This document shows, piece by piece, positions 18,058-26,793 of a stretch of DNA of 64,000 nt. The first letter of the stretch is position 1. Each line of letters begins with the position of its first letter. The stretch spans positions 3,359,001 to 3,423,000 of the forward strand of contig NZ_JAUSZN010000001.1 of the NCBI RefSeq assembly GCF_030817595.1, written 5' to 3'. A program made the translations under genes and the position numbers. The DNA is from Neobacillus niacini. Its GTDB lineage: Bacteria > Bacillota > Bacilli > Bacillales > Cytobacillaceae. The notes beneath the pieces were generated by a model. The model had not been told where the DNA came from and made no database searches. It worked only from the letters and a program-made list of their open reading frames with translations.

Positions 18058-20292
18058 ATGACAATTAAGGTAAATAAATTAACAAAGGAATTCCATCTAT
18101 ATAACAATCAGATAAGTTATATTTTCCGAGTTCTAGAAAAAAGCAACCAATTAGAACATTTGTATTTTGGCAGAAGAATTAACCATCGAGATTCTTTTAG
18201 CCATTTAATTGAACGAGAAGTGCGCCCTTCATGCAATATGTTTGAAGGTGATCATACTTCATCCCTTGAACATATCAAGCAAGAATATCCAAGCTTTGGA
18301 ACTACTGATTTTCGTTATCCGGCGCACATGGTAACCAATCAAATAAGAAGCCACATTACAAATTATCAATACCAAAGCTATCAGATCATTCCAGGCAAAC
18401 CTGCTCTGGAGAACCTACCTGCAACTTATGTGGAAGATTCCAACGAGGCAGATACATTAGAAATCACGTTGATAGATGAAGTTTTACAAAGCAAATTATT
18501 CTTAAGCTACACGATTTATTCGAAGCGAAATGTAATATGCAGGAATGCCCGATTTATCAATACAGGTGCAGAGGCTTTCTATATTAATAACGCGATGAGT
18601 ACAAGTGTCGATTTTCCGGATGACGAGTTTGAAATGCTCCATCTCGCCGGAGCTTGGGCACGCGAGGCTCATGTAGAGGTTCAAAAAATATCCAAGGGAG
18701 TCCAATCCATTTATAGTGCAAGAGGAGCAAGCAGCCATACCCATAATCCTTTCTTAGCTTTAAAAAGATTGGACACAACCGAGCATACTGGAGAAGTCTA
18801 TGGATTCAGCCTTGTTTATAGCGGCAACTTTTTAGGGCAGGTTGAGGTAGATACGTATAGCGTTACCCGCGTAATGATGGGGATTAACCCATTTCAATTT
18901 AAATGGAAATTAAACCCGAATGAAACCTTCCAAACACCCGAATGTGTGATGGTGTATTCAAACGAAGGCATGAATGGTATGAGCCAAACTTATCATGATT
19001 TATATCGAACCCGCCTGGCTCGCGGATATTGGCGTGATAGAGAACGCCCAATCTTAATCAATAACTGGGAGGCTACTTACTTTAACTTTAATGAAGAAAA
19101 AATCCTATCCATAGCAAAAACAGCAAGGGATTTTGGAATCGAACTATTTGTTCTAGACGATGGTTGGTTTGGGAAAAGAAATGATGATACCAGTTCATTA
19201 GGAGATTGGTTTGAGGACAAAGAAAAATTGCCTAACGGAATTCAAGGCTTATCAGAGAAAATTGAGGCTTTAGGGATGAAGTTTGGACTTTGGTTTGAAC
19301 CCGAAATGGTTTGTAAAGATACGAAATTGTTCCAGCAACATCCTGACTGGATTATCGCAACCCCAAACCGAAGGGCGTCACATGGCCGGAACCAATTTGT
19401 TTTGGATTTTTCCAGAAATGAAGTAGTCGACCACATCTTTACTTTAATGGACAATATCCTGTCAAAATCAAAGATATCTTATATTAAATGGGATATGAAC
19501 CGTCATATGACCGAGATCTACTCAACAAGTCTGGAATTCGATCAGCAAGGAGAGGTAGCTCACCGTTATATTTTAGGAGTGTACAGACTTTACGAAAGAT
19601 TAATAGAGAAATATCCGCAAATCCTCTTTGAGTCTTGTGCCGGCGGCGGTGCCCGCTTTGATCCAGGTTTGCTCTATTATGCACCACAGGCGTGGGCTAG
19701 TGATGATACGGACGCGGCCGAGCGCTTAAAAATACAATACGGTACTTCCATGGTTTATCCATTAAGCTCGATTGGAAGTCATGTTTCTGCTGTACCCAAT
19801 CACCAAGTAGGCAGGATTACACCAATCGATACAAGAGCAAATGTCGCTTATTTTGGTACCTTCGGATATGAACTCGATATCACAAATCTAAGTGATGAAG
19901 ACAAGTACAAAGTAAACGCACAGACCTCATTCTTTAAAGAAAAACGACAATTGATTCAAAATGGCCATTTTTATCGATTGCTCAATCCATTTGAATCAAA
20001 CGAGGTTTCTTGGATGGTTGTTTCCGAAGATAAGAAGGAAGCAATGGTCGGTTATTACAAAGTTTTAGCAAAACCAAATGATAAATACTACCGAATTAAA
20101 CTAAAAGGGCTGGATCCAAACACACTTTATGCAATAGAAGGAAAAGAGACCACCCACTACGGTGATGAACTGATGAATATTGGAATCGTCCTCGCCGAAG
20201 ATTATACCGATCGTGCCGGAGAATATTGGAGTAGAGAAAAATTAGGCGATTTCTCTTCTCAACTTTTCCTTTTAAAAGAAGTAAATGTATAA
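18058..20292 (+). CDS. Alpha-galactosidase, GH36
   Basis: A 744-aa GH36 alpha-galactosidase, the family's usual bacterial length (about 730-745). The N-terminal beta-supersandwich (1-330) contains RPSCNMFEGDHTSSLEHI, the (beta/alpha)8 barrel has VLDDGWFG near 366, nucleophile Asp479 in YIKWDMNRH and acid/base Asp549 in WASDDTDAAERL, which align with Asp478 and Asp548 of Geobacillus AgaA. It releases terminal alpha-1,6-galactose from raffinose-type sugars or from galactomannan oligosaccharides in the cytoplasm (no signal peptide). It is followed 38 bp later by a ROK kinase. Together with the mannan genes it suggests removal of galactose side chains. Confidence 0.95.
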   Translation: MTIKVNKLTKEFHLYNNQISYIFRVLEKSNQLEHLYFGRRINHRDSFSHLIEREVRPSCNMFEGDHTSSLEHIKQEYPSFGTTDFRYPAHMVTNQIRSHITNYQYQSYQIIPGKPALENLPATYVEDSNEADTLEITLIDEVLQSKLFLSYTIYSKRNVICRNARFINTGAEAFYINNAMSTSVDFPDDEFEMLHLAGAWAREAHVEVQKISKGVQSIYSARGASSHTHNPFLALKRLDTTEHTGEVYGFSLVYSGNFLGQVEVDTYSVTRVMMGINPFQFKWKLNPNETFQTPECVMVYSNEGMNGMSQTYHDLYRTRLARGYWRDRERPILINNWEATYFNFNEEKILSIAKTARDFGIELFVLDDGWFGKRNDDTSSLGDWFEDKEKLPNGIQGLSEKIEALGMKFGLWFEPEMVCKDTKLFQQHPDWIIATPNRRASHGRNQFVLDFSRNEVVDHIFTLMDNILSKSKISYIKWDMNRHMTEIYSTSLEFDQQGEVAHRYILGVYRLYERLIEKYPQILFESCAGGGARFDPGLLYYAPQAWASDDTDAAERLKIQYGTSMVYPLSSIGSHVSAVPNHQVGRITPIDTRANVAYFGTFGYELDITNLSDEDKYKVNAQTSFFKEKRQLIQNGHFYRLLNPFESNEVSWMVVSEDKKEAMVGYYKVLAKPNDKYYRIKLKGLDPNTLYAIEGKETTHYGDELMNIGIVLAEDYTDRAGEYWSREKLGDFSSQLFLLKEVNV

Positions 20293-20330
20293 ACTAACTA
20301 CACAACAATCCGAAAAAGGAGAAGGGTTTA

Positions 20331-21266
20331 ATGAGAAACTACATGGTGTTCGACGTGGGCGGAACAAATGTAAAATATGCTGTGATCAATGAAAAGGGAG
20401 AATTCTTGACCAAAGGTGATTTTCCATCATCCCCATATGATTTTGATCAATTCCATAACATCATTGTTTCAATTACAATGGAAAATAAACAAAAATACAA
20501 TGTTGTTGGACTTGCATTCAGCTGTCCAGGAGGAGTTGATAGTGAGACAGGGATTATCGGCGGAGCAAGTGCTCTTCCTTGGATTCACGGACCAAATTTC
20601 AAAGAGGTTTTTGGCGGGTCTACAGGGTTGCCAGTAGAAATCGAAAATGACGCAAACAGTGCTGCCTTAGGGGAAGTTTGGAAAGGTGCCGCAAAAAATA
20701 ATCAGAATGTCATGTTTACAATTATTGGTACGGGAATTGGAGGTGCTGTTATAAAGGACCGAATAATCCATAAAGGTGCCAATTTGCATGGCGGGGAAAT
20801 TGGTTATATGGTTCTAAACGTCCAACATCATAACGGAACCAATACCTTTCACACCTGGAGCCATTTAGCATCAACAGGCGCACTAGTAAAGGCTGTAGCT
20901 AAAGTCAAAGGTATTTCAAGTTCCGAATTAAACGGTAAAAAGATATTTGAAGCAGCGGAAGCTGGTGATCAAGACTGTATAAAAGCAATCGAAAACTTCT
21001 ATCTTTATCTGGCGCAAGGAATTTACAACTTCCAGTATATATACGATCCTGAAAAAATCATTATTGGCGGTGCTATTAGCAATCGTATTGACTTGATTGA
21101 TAAAATTTATGAAAAACTTGACCTAATTTTAGATACTGTTAAGATTGCGAAGGTTCGGCCAGTGATTGAGGCATGTCATTTTAAAAATGACGCGAATCTG
21201 CTTGGTGCGTTATTTCATTTCTTACAACGACAGGAACAGGAACGAATAATTACAAGAATATCATGA
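20331..21266 (+). CDS. ROK-family sugar kinase (possible beta-glucoside kinase or glucokinase)
   Basis: A 311-aa ROK kinase. The ATP-binding motif DVGGTNVKYAVI is at residues 8-19, catalytic Asp is in ENDANSAALGE near residue 106, and GTGIGGAV near residue 137 binds phosphate. The zinc-binding CxCGxxGC motif of glucokinases is absent; the corresponding site reads HGGEIGYMVLN. ROK proteins without the zinc motif include BglK, the ATP:beta-glucoside kinase. BglK activity would supply 6-phospho-beta-glucosides for the GH1 at 12225 after ABC import (inference). A role with glucose or N-acetyl sugars is also possible. It shares a unit with the alpha-galactosidase and is preceded by AAAAAGGAGAAGGG. 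Confidence 0.85.
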   Translation: MRNYMVFDVGGTNVKYAVINEKGEFLTKGDFPSSPYDFDQFHNIIVSITMENKQKYNVVGLAFSCPGGVDSETGIIGGASALPWIHGPNFKEVFGGSTGLPVEIENDANSAALGEVWKGAAKNNQNVMFTIIGTGIGGAVIKDRIIHKGANLHGGEIGYMVLNVQHHNGTNTFHTWSHLASTGALVKAVAKVKGISSSELNGKKIFEAAEAGDQDCIKAIENFYLYLAQGIYNFQYIYDPEKIIIGGAISNRIDLIDKIYEKLDLILDTVKIAKVRPVIEACHFKNDANLLGALFHFLQRQEQERIITRIS

Positions 21267-21280
21267 AAGTGATGATAAAA

Positions 21281-21318
21281 AATAAAACAAGGCAGAGATG
21301 CCTTGTTTTATTTTTTTT
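21281..21318. terminator. Bidirectional terminator between ROK kinase and LacI regulator
   Basis: AAAACAAGGCA and TGCCTTGTTTT pair around a short loop, with A-run on the left and T-run on the right, so it serves both convergent genes. Its right end overlaps the last codons of the regulator. Confidence 0.85.
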
Positions 21319-22321
21319 CTATATTTTTTACCGAGTCTCTGAAAATAATGTTTCCCTTTATAAACGTTCGTCCATACTTTTTATTAGGATTTTTTATTTT
21401 TTCCATTATAAACTTAACTGAAACTTTTGACATTTCTTCTATATCGACTGCAACCGTGGTTAATGGTGGTTCAGTTAAGGTAGCAAAAATAGAATTATCA
21501 AAACCAACCACCGAACAATCCTCCGGGACATGAATACCTCTCTTGTGTAATTCGTTAATGAGGTTATAGGCAACCTCGTCATTATTACATACAAACGCGG
21601 TAGGCATATCTTCAGGAAATGCTATATCGATATAAAATCCTTTCTCATCCCGGTCTTTAATGACGTATTCATTTTTTAGTTCGATTCGATGTTCAAGCAG
21701 TGATTTAAAATATCCAAGGAATCGGTCCTGTATACTGCTAGTCGCGTGGACATCCCCTACAAAGGCAATTTGCCTATGACCATTACGTATTAAATAATTG
21801 GTGACTTCATACATTCCATAGAAGTTGTCCGTTAGAATGGAGTCAATTTCATTTTGATCCGTATAAAAATCTAAAAAGATAGCTGGAATATCGATTTTTT
21901 GAATTTCTTCTACGTACTGTTTTTGAATTTGACCAAGGAAAATAAGTCCATCCACTTTCTTTTCAGTATATATTCTTGGCAATACAAGTTGAGCCTCATC
22001 CTCATGACTCAATATGTGCAAAATTCCTGAATAATGATAGCTCTCCAGAACCCTTGATAATAGTTGATAAAATTGCAGATAGAACGATGTTGTTTTACCA
22101 GTGAAACGTTCATGTATAACAATCCCAAGATTATAAGATAAACCCTCTTTCATGGACTTTGCGTGGGTATTAAACCGATAACCCATCTCTTCCGCGACCA
22201 CTTTTATTTTCTCTTTTAACTCTTCACTAACGCCTTCTTTATCATTAAGCGCCTTTGAAATGGTAACACTGCTGACTCCTAATCTTTCTGCTATGTCACG
22301 CATTGTAACATTCCCTTTCAC
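21308..22321 (-). CDS. LacI/GalR-family transcriptional regulator
   Basis: A 337-aa repressor. The N-terminal HTH is MRDIAERLGVSSVTISKAL (residues 7-25) and hinge residues follow; the rest is the periplasmic-binding-protein-like sugar sensor with DGLIFLG and NDEVAYNLINEL segments. GTG at 22321 follows GGAGGAATTGTT. It is convergent with the ROK kinase and sits between the alpha-galactosidase and the acetyl esterase, so it probably controls those units. Candidate operators are the matching palindromes at 17908 and 23528 (inference). The inducer is unknown. Confidence 0.9.
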   Translation of the reverse strand: MKGNVTMRDIAERLGVSSVTISKALNDKEGVSEELKEKIKVVAEEMGYRFNTHAKSMKEGLSYNLGIVIHERFTGKTTSFYLQFYQLLSRVLESYHYSGILHILSHEDEAQLVLPRIYTEKKVDGLIFLGQIQKQYVEEIQKIDIPAIFLDFYTDQNEIDSILTDNFYGMYEVTNYLIRNGHRQIAFVGDVHATSSIQDRFLGYFKSLLEHRIELKNEYVIKDRDEKGFYIDIAFPEDMPTAFVCNNDEVAYNLINELHKRGIHVPEDCSVVGFDNSIFATLTEPPLTTVAVDIEEMSKVSVKFIMEKIKNPNKKYGRTFIKGNIIFRDSVKNIEKK

Positions 22322-22503
22322 AACAATTCCTCCGATTCGTTTTAAACAAAGTATTCTATTTTAAGAATAACTTTTTTTTATCATGATAGTAAATAGTATT
22401 GACTGAAAATCATCCTTTTTAAAACAATACGAAAGAACCCCTCCTTTTTATGGAGTAACAAGACTACCATTACGAAGAGACATGTCCATTTCAATCCTGT
22501 ATT

Positions 22504-23472
22504 TTACTTATCTAATAGATCAGAAAAAAACGAATGGACTTTATCACCAAAGGTTCGAACATACTCATGTCCATATTCATAATAGACCATCATTTGTTTA
22601 GGTGATTGTATTTTATTATATACAGCAAATTGTGTAGAGGGCGGACAAATAAGATCCTCCATGCCAACAGCCCATAATACTTCCGACTTTACTCGATCTG
22701 CCAGATGTTGAATATCAATATACCCAAGTTTATTGAATAACTCCTCTTCCCGTTCGTGAGCAGGGTCAATAAACTTAAAATAATAATGTATTTCTTCATA
22801 GGCGGAATTGGCGATGTCTAACTCCCATACCCTTTTATAATCTGAAAGGAATGGGTAAACGGCTACGGTTTTCTTGATTCTGGGTTCCAAAGCTGAACAA
22901 ACAATAGCTAAAGCTCCACCCTGCGAAGCACCATAAACACCTACTCGATCGGCATCCACATTTTCCATAGAGCAGAGGATTCTAGCTGCATGCACCGTGT
23001 CTAAAAAGACATTACGATAATATAATTTTTCCGGATGATCTTCTTCAATCCCACGAATTATATGTCCTTTTAAAGTCGTACCTTTCACCTGGTTATTATC
23101 TACCGATAATCCACCTTGACCGCGGCAATCCATTGCTAAAACGGTAAATCCTTCTGCTGCATAACCCAGCTTATCTATCCAATCCCCACTACTGCCATGA
23201 TAACCATGGAACCAAACAAGTCCTGGGCCTTGCCCAACTCGATTCTTCGGTCTAACAAGCTGACAATGGATTCTAGCACCACCGACTCCTGTAAAATAAA
23301 GATGATAGCATTCTGCAACTCTACTATTAAAATTTGCTGAAATTAGTTCATAATTTAACGATTGTTGATTTAATTCCTCGAGTCCCTTTTCCCAAAAATC
23401 ATCAAAATCCTTAGGTTTTGGATTTGTCCCCTTATATTCCTTTAATTGATGCAAAGGCATGTCGAATTTCAT
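22504..23472 (-). CDS. Acetyl xylan esterase / cephalosporin-C deacetylase family
   Basis: A 322-aa carbohydrate esterase family 7-type protein, close in length to B. subtilis Cah (318 aa). The catalytic triad is visible: Ser183 in GVYGASQGG, Asp273 in GMEDLICPP and His302 in YEYGHEY. No signal peptide, so it works on imported acetylated oligosaccharides. In this locus the acetylated substrate could be acetyl-glucomannan, acetyl-galactoglucomannan or xylan fragments. A good sigma-A promoter with an overlapping palindrome is just upstream, so it forms its own unit. The 22322-22503 gap downstream holds no visible gene. Confidence 0.9.
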   Translation of the reverse strand: MKFDMPLHQLKEYKGTNPKPKDFDDFWEKGLEELNQQSLNYELISANFNSRVAECYHLYFTGVGGARIHCQLVRPKNRVGQGPGLVWFHGYHGSSGDWIDKLGYAAEGFTVLAMDCRGQGGLSVDNNQVKGTTLKGHIIRGIEEDHPEKLYYRNVFLDTVHAARILCSMENVDADRVGVYGASQGGALAIVCSALEPRIKKTVAVYPFLSDYKRVWELDIANSAYEEIHYYFKFIDPAHEREEELFNKLGYIDIQHLADRVKSEVLWAVGMEDLICPPSTQFAVYNKIQSPKQMMVYYEYGHEYVRTFGDKVHSFFSDLLDK

Positions 23473-23527
23473 TCTATTTCCCCTTAGATTATCAGTTGAA
23501 TTTTAAAAGATTTTCCCCTTATTAACT

Positions 23528-23570
23528 TTATCGATAACCTTATTATAAATCTATCATTATTATCCGTCAA
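23528..23570 (-). promoter_or_regulatory. Sigma-A promoter and palindromic operator of the acetyl esterase gene
   Basis: On the minus strand, TTGACG (23565-23570) and TATAAT (23542-23547) are separated by exactly 17 bp. The perfect palindrome TTATCGATAA (23528-23537) lies about 4 bp after the -10 box, at the expected transcription start, where a repressor would block initiation. A near copy lies upstream of the alpha-galactosidase. Confidence 0.65.
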
Positions 23571-23604
23571 TTCGATAGTATCGTATTATTAGATAAATTT
23601 CATT

Positions 23605-23850
23605 TTAAAGGAAGCTAGCAAGCACCTTTATTGCGTTTTGCTCATCACAACCGTCTGTTACTAATGTTATTTCCTCTCCGAACCTAATTGCAGCTGACAT
23701 AACTCCGATTATGCTTTTGGCTTCAATAGTTTTTTCATTTTTCAAGATAAATACATTGCAATCAAAGGAAGAAGCTTTTTCCACAAATTCAGCTGCTTTT
23801 TTAGCTTGTAAACCACACGGTAAATCTATAACAATATTTCGTTTTATCAC
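23605..23850 (-). CDS. Crh-like HPr paralogue (Gln15, Ser46)
   Basis: An 81-aa HPr-fold protein. Starting at the GTG at 23850, placed 8 nt after GAGGGG, the active-site loop is CGLQAKKAAEF with Gln at residue 15 where HPr has the His phosphorylated by enzyme I. AKSIIGVMS places Ser exactly at residue 46, the HPr kinase target. Crh of B. subtilis has the same Gln15/Ser46 pattern and acts only as a CcpA corepressor. Residue 17 is Lys here, where HPr and Crh have Arg. The family's expected length is 85-88 aa. It has its own promoter and lies between the gmu-type operon and the acetyl esterase. Whether it is the only Crh of this genome or an extra paralogue is unknown; crh is usually in the yvcI-yvcN region. 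A GTG at 23856 is an alternative start. Confidence 0.85.
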   Translation of the reverse strand: MIKRNIVIDLPCGLQAKKAAEFVEKASSFDCNVFILKNEKTIEAKSIIGVMSAAIRFGEEITLVTDGCDEQNAIKVLASFL

Positions 23851-23883
23851 AGTCACAACCCCTCGGATATTTTACTTATATTT

Positions 23884-23912
23884 ATTCTATATTTTAAGTT
23901 ATAAATATTCAA
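23884..23912 (-). promoter_or_regulatory. Predicted sigma-A promoter of the Crh-like gene
   Basis: Minus-strand TTGAAT (23907-23912) and TAGAAT (23884-23889) with a 17-bp spacer, 34 bp before the start codon. It makes the Crh-like gene independent of the gmu operon, whose terminator lies just upstream. Confidence 0.55.
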
Positions 23913-24040
23913 TATTAGGTAAAAAATAAACTAAAAAAATCATAAACAGGAAAATATCGCCGCAATGTAGAATGGCTTTTGAATTGTATACTAACTTTAA
24001 GCCATATTAAGTGTTCACGATTATAATTAACCGTTCTGAA

Positions 24041-24078
24041 CAAAAAAATCGCTCAATCCATTTGGATGAGCGCTTCCC
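24041..24078 (-). terminator. Terminator after the gmu-type operon
   Basis: GCGCTCATCC pairs with GGATTGAGCG on the minus strand, followed by ATTTTTTTG. It ends the transcript that runs from gmuB to gmuF. Confidence 0.85.
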
Positions 24079-24132
24079 TTTAATTTATATTAGCTAATAA
24101 ACATTTTATCGATTTGATTTCCAATATAACTG

Positions 24133-25077
24133 TTATGGATGGGAAACAATAAGTTCACAATCACCGTCTACGGAAAATTCCCCTAGTCCTACAGGAATAA
24201 TGAAATGTGTTCCTTTACGTAAAGAATACCTTTCTCCTTGATAACTCAATGTGCCTTCTCCTTTGATGACGCTGCATAGTAAATATTGATCTTTATAGGA
24301 GAACGAAGAAAGACCTCTTACATCCCATTTATAGACAGAAAAAAAGTCCGATTCTACAAATCTAGTAATCTGTACATTTTCCTTTACCTCTATTGAAGGT
24401 TGACTTCCAGTAACTTGATGTTGGACAGTAGTTACCTCAATCGCTTTATCTAAGTGAAGGTCTCGTAAATTTCCTTGGTCATCTTTACGGTCATAATCAT
24501 AAACTCGGTAGGTTGTATCAGAGCTTTGCTGTGTTTCTAACACCAGTGTTCCTTCACATAATGCATGAATGGTTCCACTTGGTACATAAAAAAAGTCTCC
24601 GGCTTTGATTTTCACTCTACGAAGTAAATCATTCCAATTTCCTTCATTAATTTGCTGAATTAATTCCTCTTTTGTCTTTGCATTATGACCAAATATCATG
24701 TCTGCGTCTTCTTTACAATCAATGATATACCAGCATTCGGTCTTTCCTAGTTCTCCATTTTCATTGGCTTCGGCATATGCATCATCAGGATGAACTTGAA
24801 CCGATAAATCCATGTTAGCATCTAAAATTTTGGTTAATAATGGGAACACTTCTTCTTTTGGGTTCCCAAAAAGCTCAGGATGTTCCTTCCAAAGCGTGTC
24901 CATGGCAACACCAGCAAAAGGACCATTTTCAACAATTGAAGGTCCATTTGGATGTGCCGAAATCGCCCAGCATTCTCCTGTCTTATCAAATGGAATGGAA
25001 TAACCAAACTCATTTTTCAAGGCCTTTCCTCCCCAAATTCTCTCTTTAAAAACAGGTTTTAAAAATAATGGCTCCAT
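24133..25077 (-). CDS. gmuF: Mannose-6-phosphate isomerase, class I
   Basis: A 314-aa type I phosphomannose isomerase of the ManA/Pmi/GmuF group (B. subtilis members are 315-316 aa). Zinc-site residues are recognisable in VQVHPDDAYAE (near 97-107) and in the later PSGTIHALCEG segment. It converts mannose 6-phosphate to fructose 6-phosphate. It is the last gene of an operon with the gmuBACDREF order. ATG at 25077 follows GGGGG; an in-frame TTG lies 3 bp upstream. Gene order supports the gmuF name over manA or pmi, which have the same activity. Confidence 0.9.
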   Translation of the reverse strand: MEPLFLKPVFKERIWGGKALKNEFGYSIPFDKTGECWAISAHPNGPSIVENGPFAGVAMDTLWKEHPELFGNPKEEVFPLLTKILDANMDLSVQVHPDDAYAEANENGELGKTECWYIIDCKEDADMIFGHNAKTKEELIQQINEGNWNDLLRRVKIKAGDFFYVPSGTIHALCEGTLVLETQQSSDTTYRVYDYDRKDDQGNLRDLHLDKAIEVTTVQHQVTGSQPSIEVKENVQITRFVESDFFSVYKWDVRGLSSFSYKDQYLLCSVIKGEGTLSYQGERYSLRKGTHFIIPVGLGEFSVDGDCELIVSHP

Positions 25078-25095
25078 CAATAATCCCCCTATTTT

Positions 25096-25965
25096 TTACT
25101 GTTTTTCACCTTGTAATGCTTGATAAGCCAACAAAAGGGATCCAGTTATCCCAGCGTGGTCTCCTAAGCCAGGACTAACAATGTAGTCGGAAAGATCCGG
25201 CAAGGATACATAATTGTTTATTAACTCTGGCAAATATTTATAAATATAAGTAAATACTTGTTTTTGATTCATGACACCCCCGCCGAGAATAATCTTTTTC
25301 GGTGAAAGAATCAAAATGTATTGCATAAGTGCTTGAGCAATATAATAACCTTCTAAATCCCATACTTCTTGACGGTCTACTAAGCTATTTCCCTTTGCAC
25401 CCCATCGTTCCTCAATGCCTGGCCCTGCTGCCAACCCCTCCAAGCAATCATGATGATACGGACATTTCCCTGCATAGGTATCATTTGGATGGCGTCTTAC
25501 AAGGATATGGCCCATTTCCGGATGTGAAAGACCCTCAAGCAATCTTCCTTGAACCATTGCTCCTGCCCCAATCCCGGTGCCAATCGTGATATATAGGCAG
25601 CTATCTAGCCCTTTTGCTGCCCCAAGTGTAGCTTCCGCTAAAGCAGCTGCATTAACATCCGTATTGAAACCGACAGGTAGGGAAAAAGCATCCTTCATCG
25701 CTTGTACAAAGGGATAATTCTTCCATGCAGTTTTAGGTGTTGAGGTAATATAGCCATAAGTTGGACTTTCCTTATGGACATCAATCGGGCCAAACGATCC
25801 AATCCCTATTGCTTTTAAATCATATTTTTTAAAAAACTGAATGACCTCTGCCATTGTTTCCTCTGGCACAGTTGTTGGAATCTGAATACTTTCAGCAATG
25901 TTTCCCAATTCGTCTCCTACGGAACAAATAAACTTTGTTCCGCCTGCTTCGATTGCGCCCAACAT
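25096..25965 (-). CDS. gmuE: ROK-family fructokinase/mannokinase
   Basis: A 289-aa ROK kinase: ATP motif EAGGTKFICSVG (residues 6-17), NTDVNAAALAE near 119, and a zinc-binding HPEMGHILVRRH...CPYHHDCLEG segment typical of bacterial ScrK/GmuE fructokinases. In glucomannan use it phosphorylates free mannose or fructose so that GmuF can act. It lies between gmuR and gmuF with 15-18 bp gaps, consistent with one transcript. Confidence 0.88.
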   Translation of the reverse strand: MLGAIEAGGTKFICSVGDELGNIAESIQIPTTVPEETMAEVIQFFKKYDLKAIGIGSFGPIDVHKESPTYGYITSTPKTAWKNYPFVQAMKDAFSLPVGFNTDVNAAALAEATLGAAKGLDSCLYITIGTGIGAGAMVQGRLLEGLSHPEMGHILVRRHPNDTYAGKCPYHHDCLEGLAAGPGIEERWGAKGNSLVDRQEVWDLEGYYIAQALMQYILILSPKKIILGGGVMNQKQVFTYIYKYLPELINNYVSLPDLSDYIVSPGLGDHAGITGSLLLAYQALQGEKQ

Positions 25966-25980
25966 ATCAAAATCCTCCTG

Positions 25981-26688
25981 TTATCGTTTCATATCGACCA
26001 TTGTTACTTCAAACTTATCATATCTATGGCGTGAGAAAGAATATTCAAATGGAACACCATTATTTAAAAATCCCACATGCTCCACTTCTAGTATTGGATC
26101 ATCACCCTTACAGGCCAAATGTTCTTGATCCAGGTCATCTGACTTACAAGCTCTTATTTTTCGATGAGATCCTGCAATCGTTAAACCCAGTGAGTTGGTG
26201 ATATATCCGTAAATCGATCCATATAAAATTTCATCATTTATGCCTGGCACGATAGTTGTTGGCATATAAGTTTTTTCCATTACATACGGTTCACCATCAA
26301 CGAGTCTTAACCTGATGATATTGTAGATAGGAGTTTTGTTATCAATCGCTAAATGTGCTGCCACTTCTTCCGATGGAAACTGAACTTCGAATTTAATAAC
26401 TTTACTTGTAACTTTTTTGTCTTTTATTAGGTTCGTCAATCCTTCATTACGAATCACATTTACCCGGCTATCTTGAATTGCGGATTGGACAATAAAAGTA
26501 CCGTGGCCTCTTTTACGATAAAGGAGTCCCTCCACCACTAAAATATCAAGGGCCCTTTTCATCGTCATTCTGCTGCACTTAAATTCTTTGGCCAAAGATA
26601 TTTCGTCAGGTATTGGCTGATCTATTGGATATTCGCGTTTTATGATCCGATTTCTAATCTCGTAACAAATTGTTTCATACTTGGTCAT
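25981..26688 (-). CDS. gmuR: GntR/HutC-family transcriptional regulator (UTRA domain)
   Basis: A 235-aa regulator with an N-terminal winged HTH (LAKEFKCSRMTMKRALDI, residues 29-46) and a C-terminal UTRA ligand domain (about 95-235). It matches GmuR in length and in its place between gmuD and gmuE. HutC-subfamily proteins usually bind GTCTAGAC-type palindromes; one (AAATGTCTAGACATTT) lies at 30384-30399 in front of gmuB. The likely inducer is a phosphorylated disaccharide (inference). The 105-bp gap before it shows no terminator. Confidence 0.9.
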   Translation of the reverse strand: MTKYETICYEIRNRIIKREYPIDQPIPDEISLAKEFKCSRMTMKRALDILVVEGLLYRKRGHGTFIVQSAIQDSRVNVIRNEGLTNLIKDKKVTSKVIKFEVQFPSEEVAAHLAIDNKTPIYNIIRLRLVDGEPYVMEKTYMPTTIVPGINDEILYGSIYGYITNSLGLTIAGSHRKIRACKSDDLDQEHLACKGDDPILEVEHVGFLNNGVPFEYSFSRHRYDKFEVTMVDMKR

Positions 26689-26793
26689 GTCTAAACCACC
26701 CTATTAAAAAGATATATTATTTAAATTATAAAAGAATAATTTAAATATCGTTCATATTCTTTTAAAAAGATGGCTAGGCTTGACCATCTTCTT

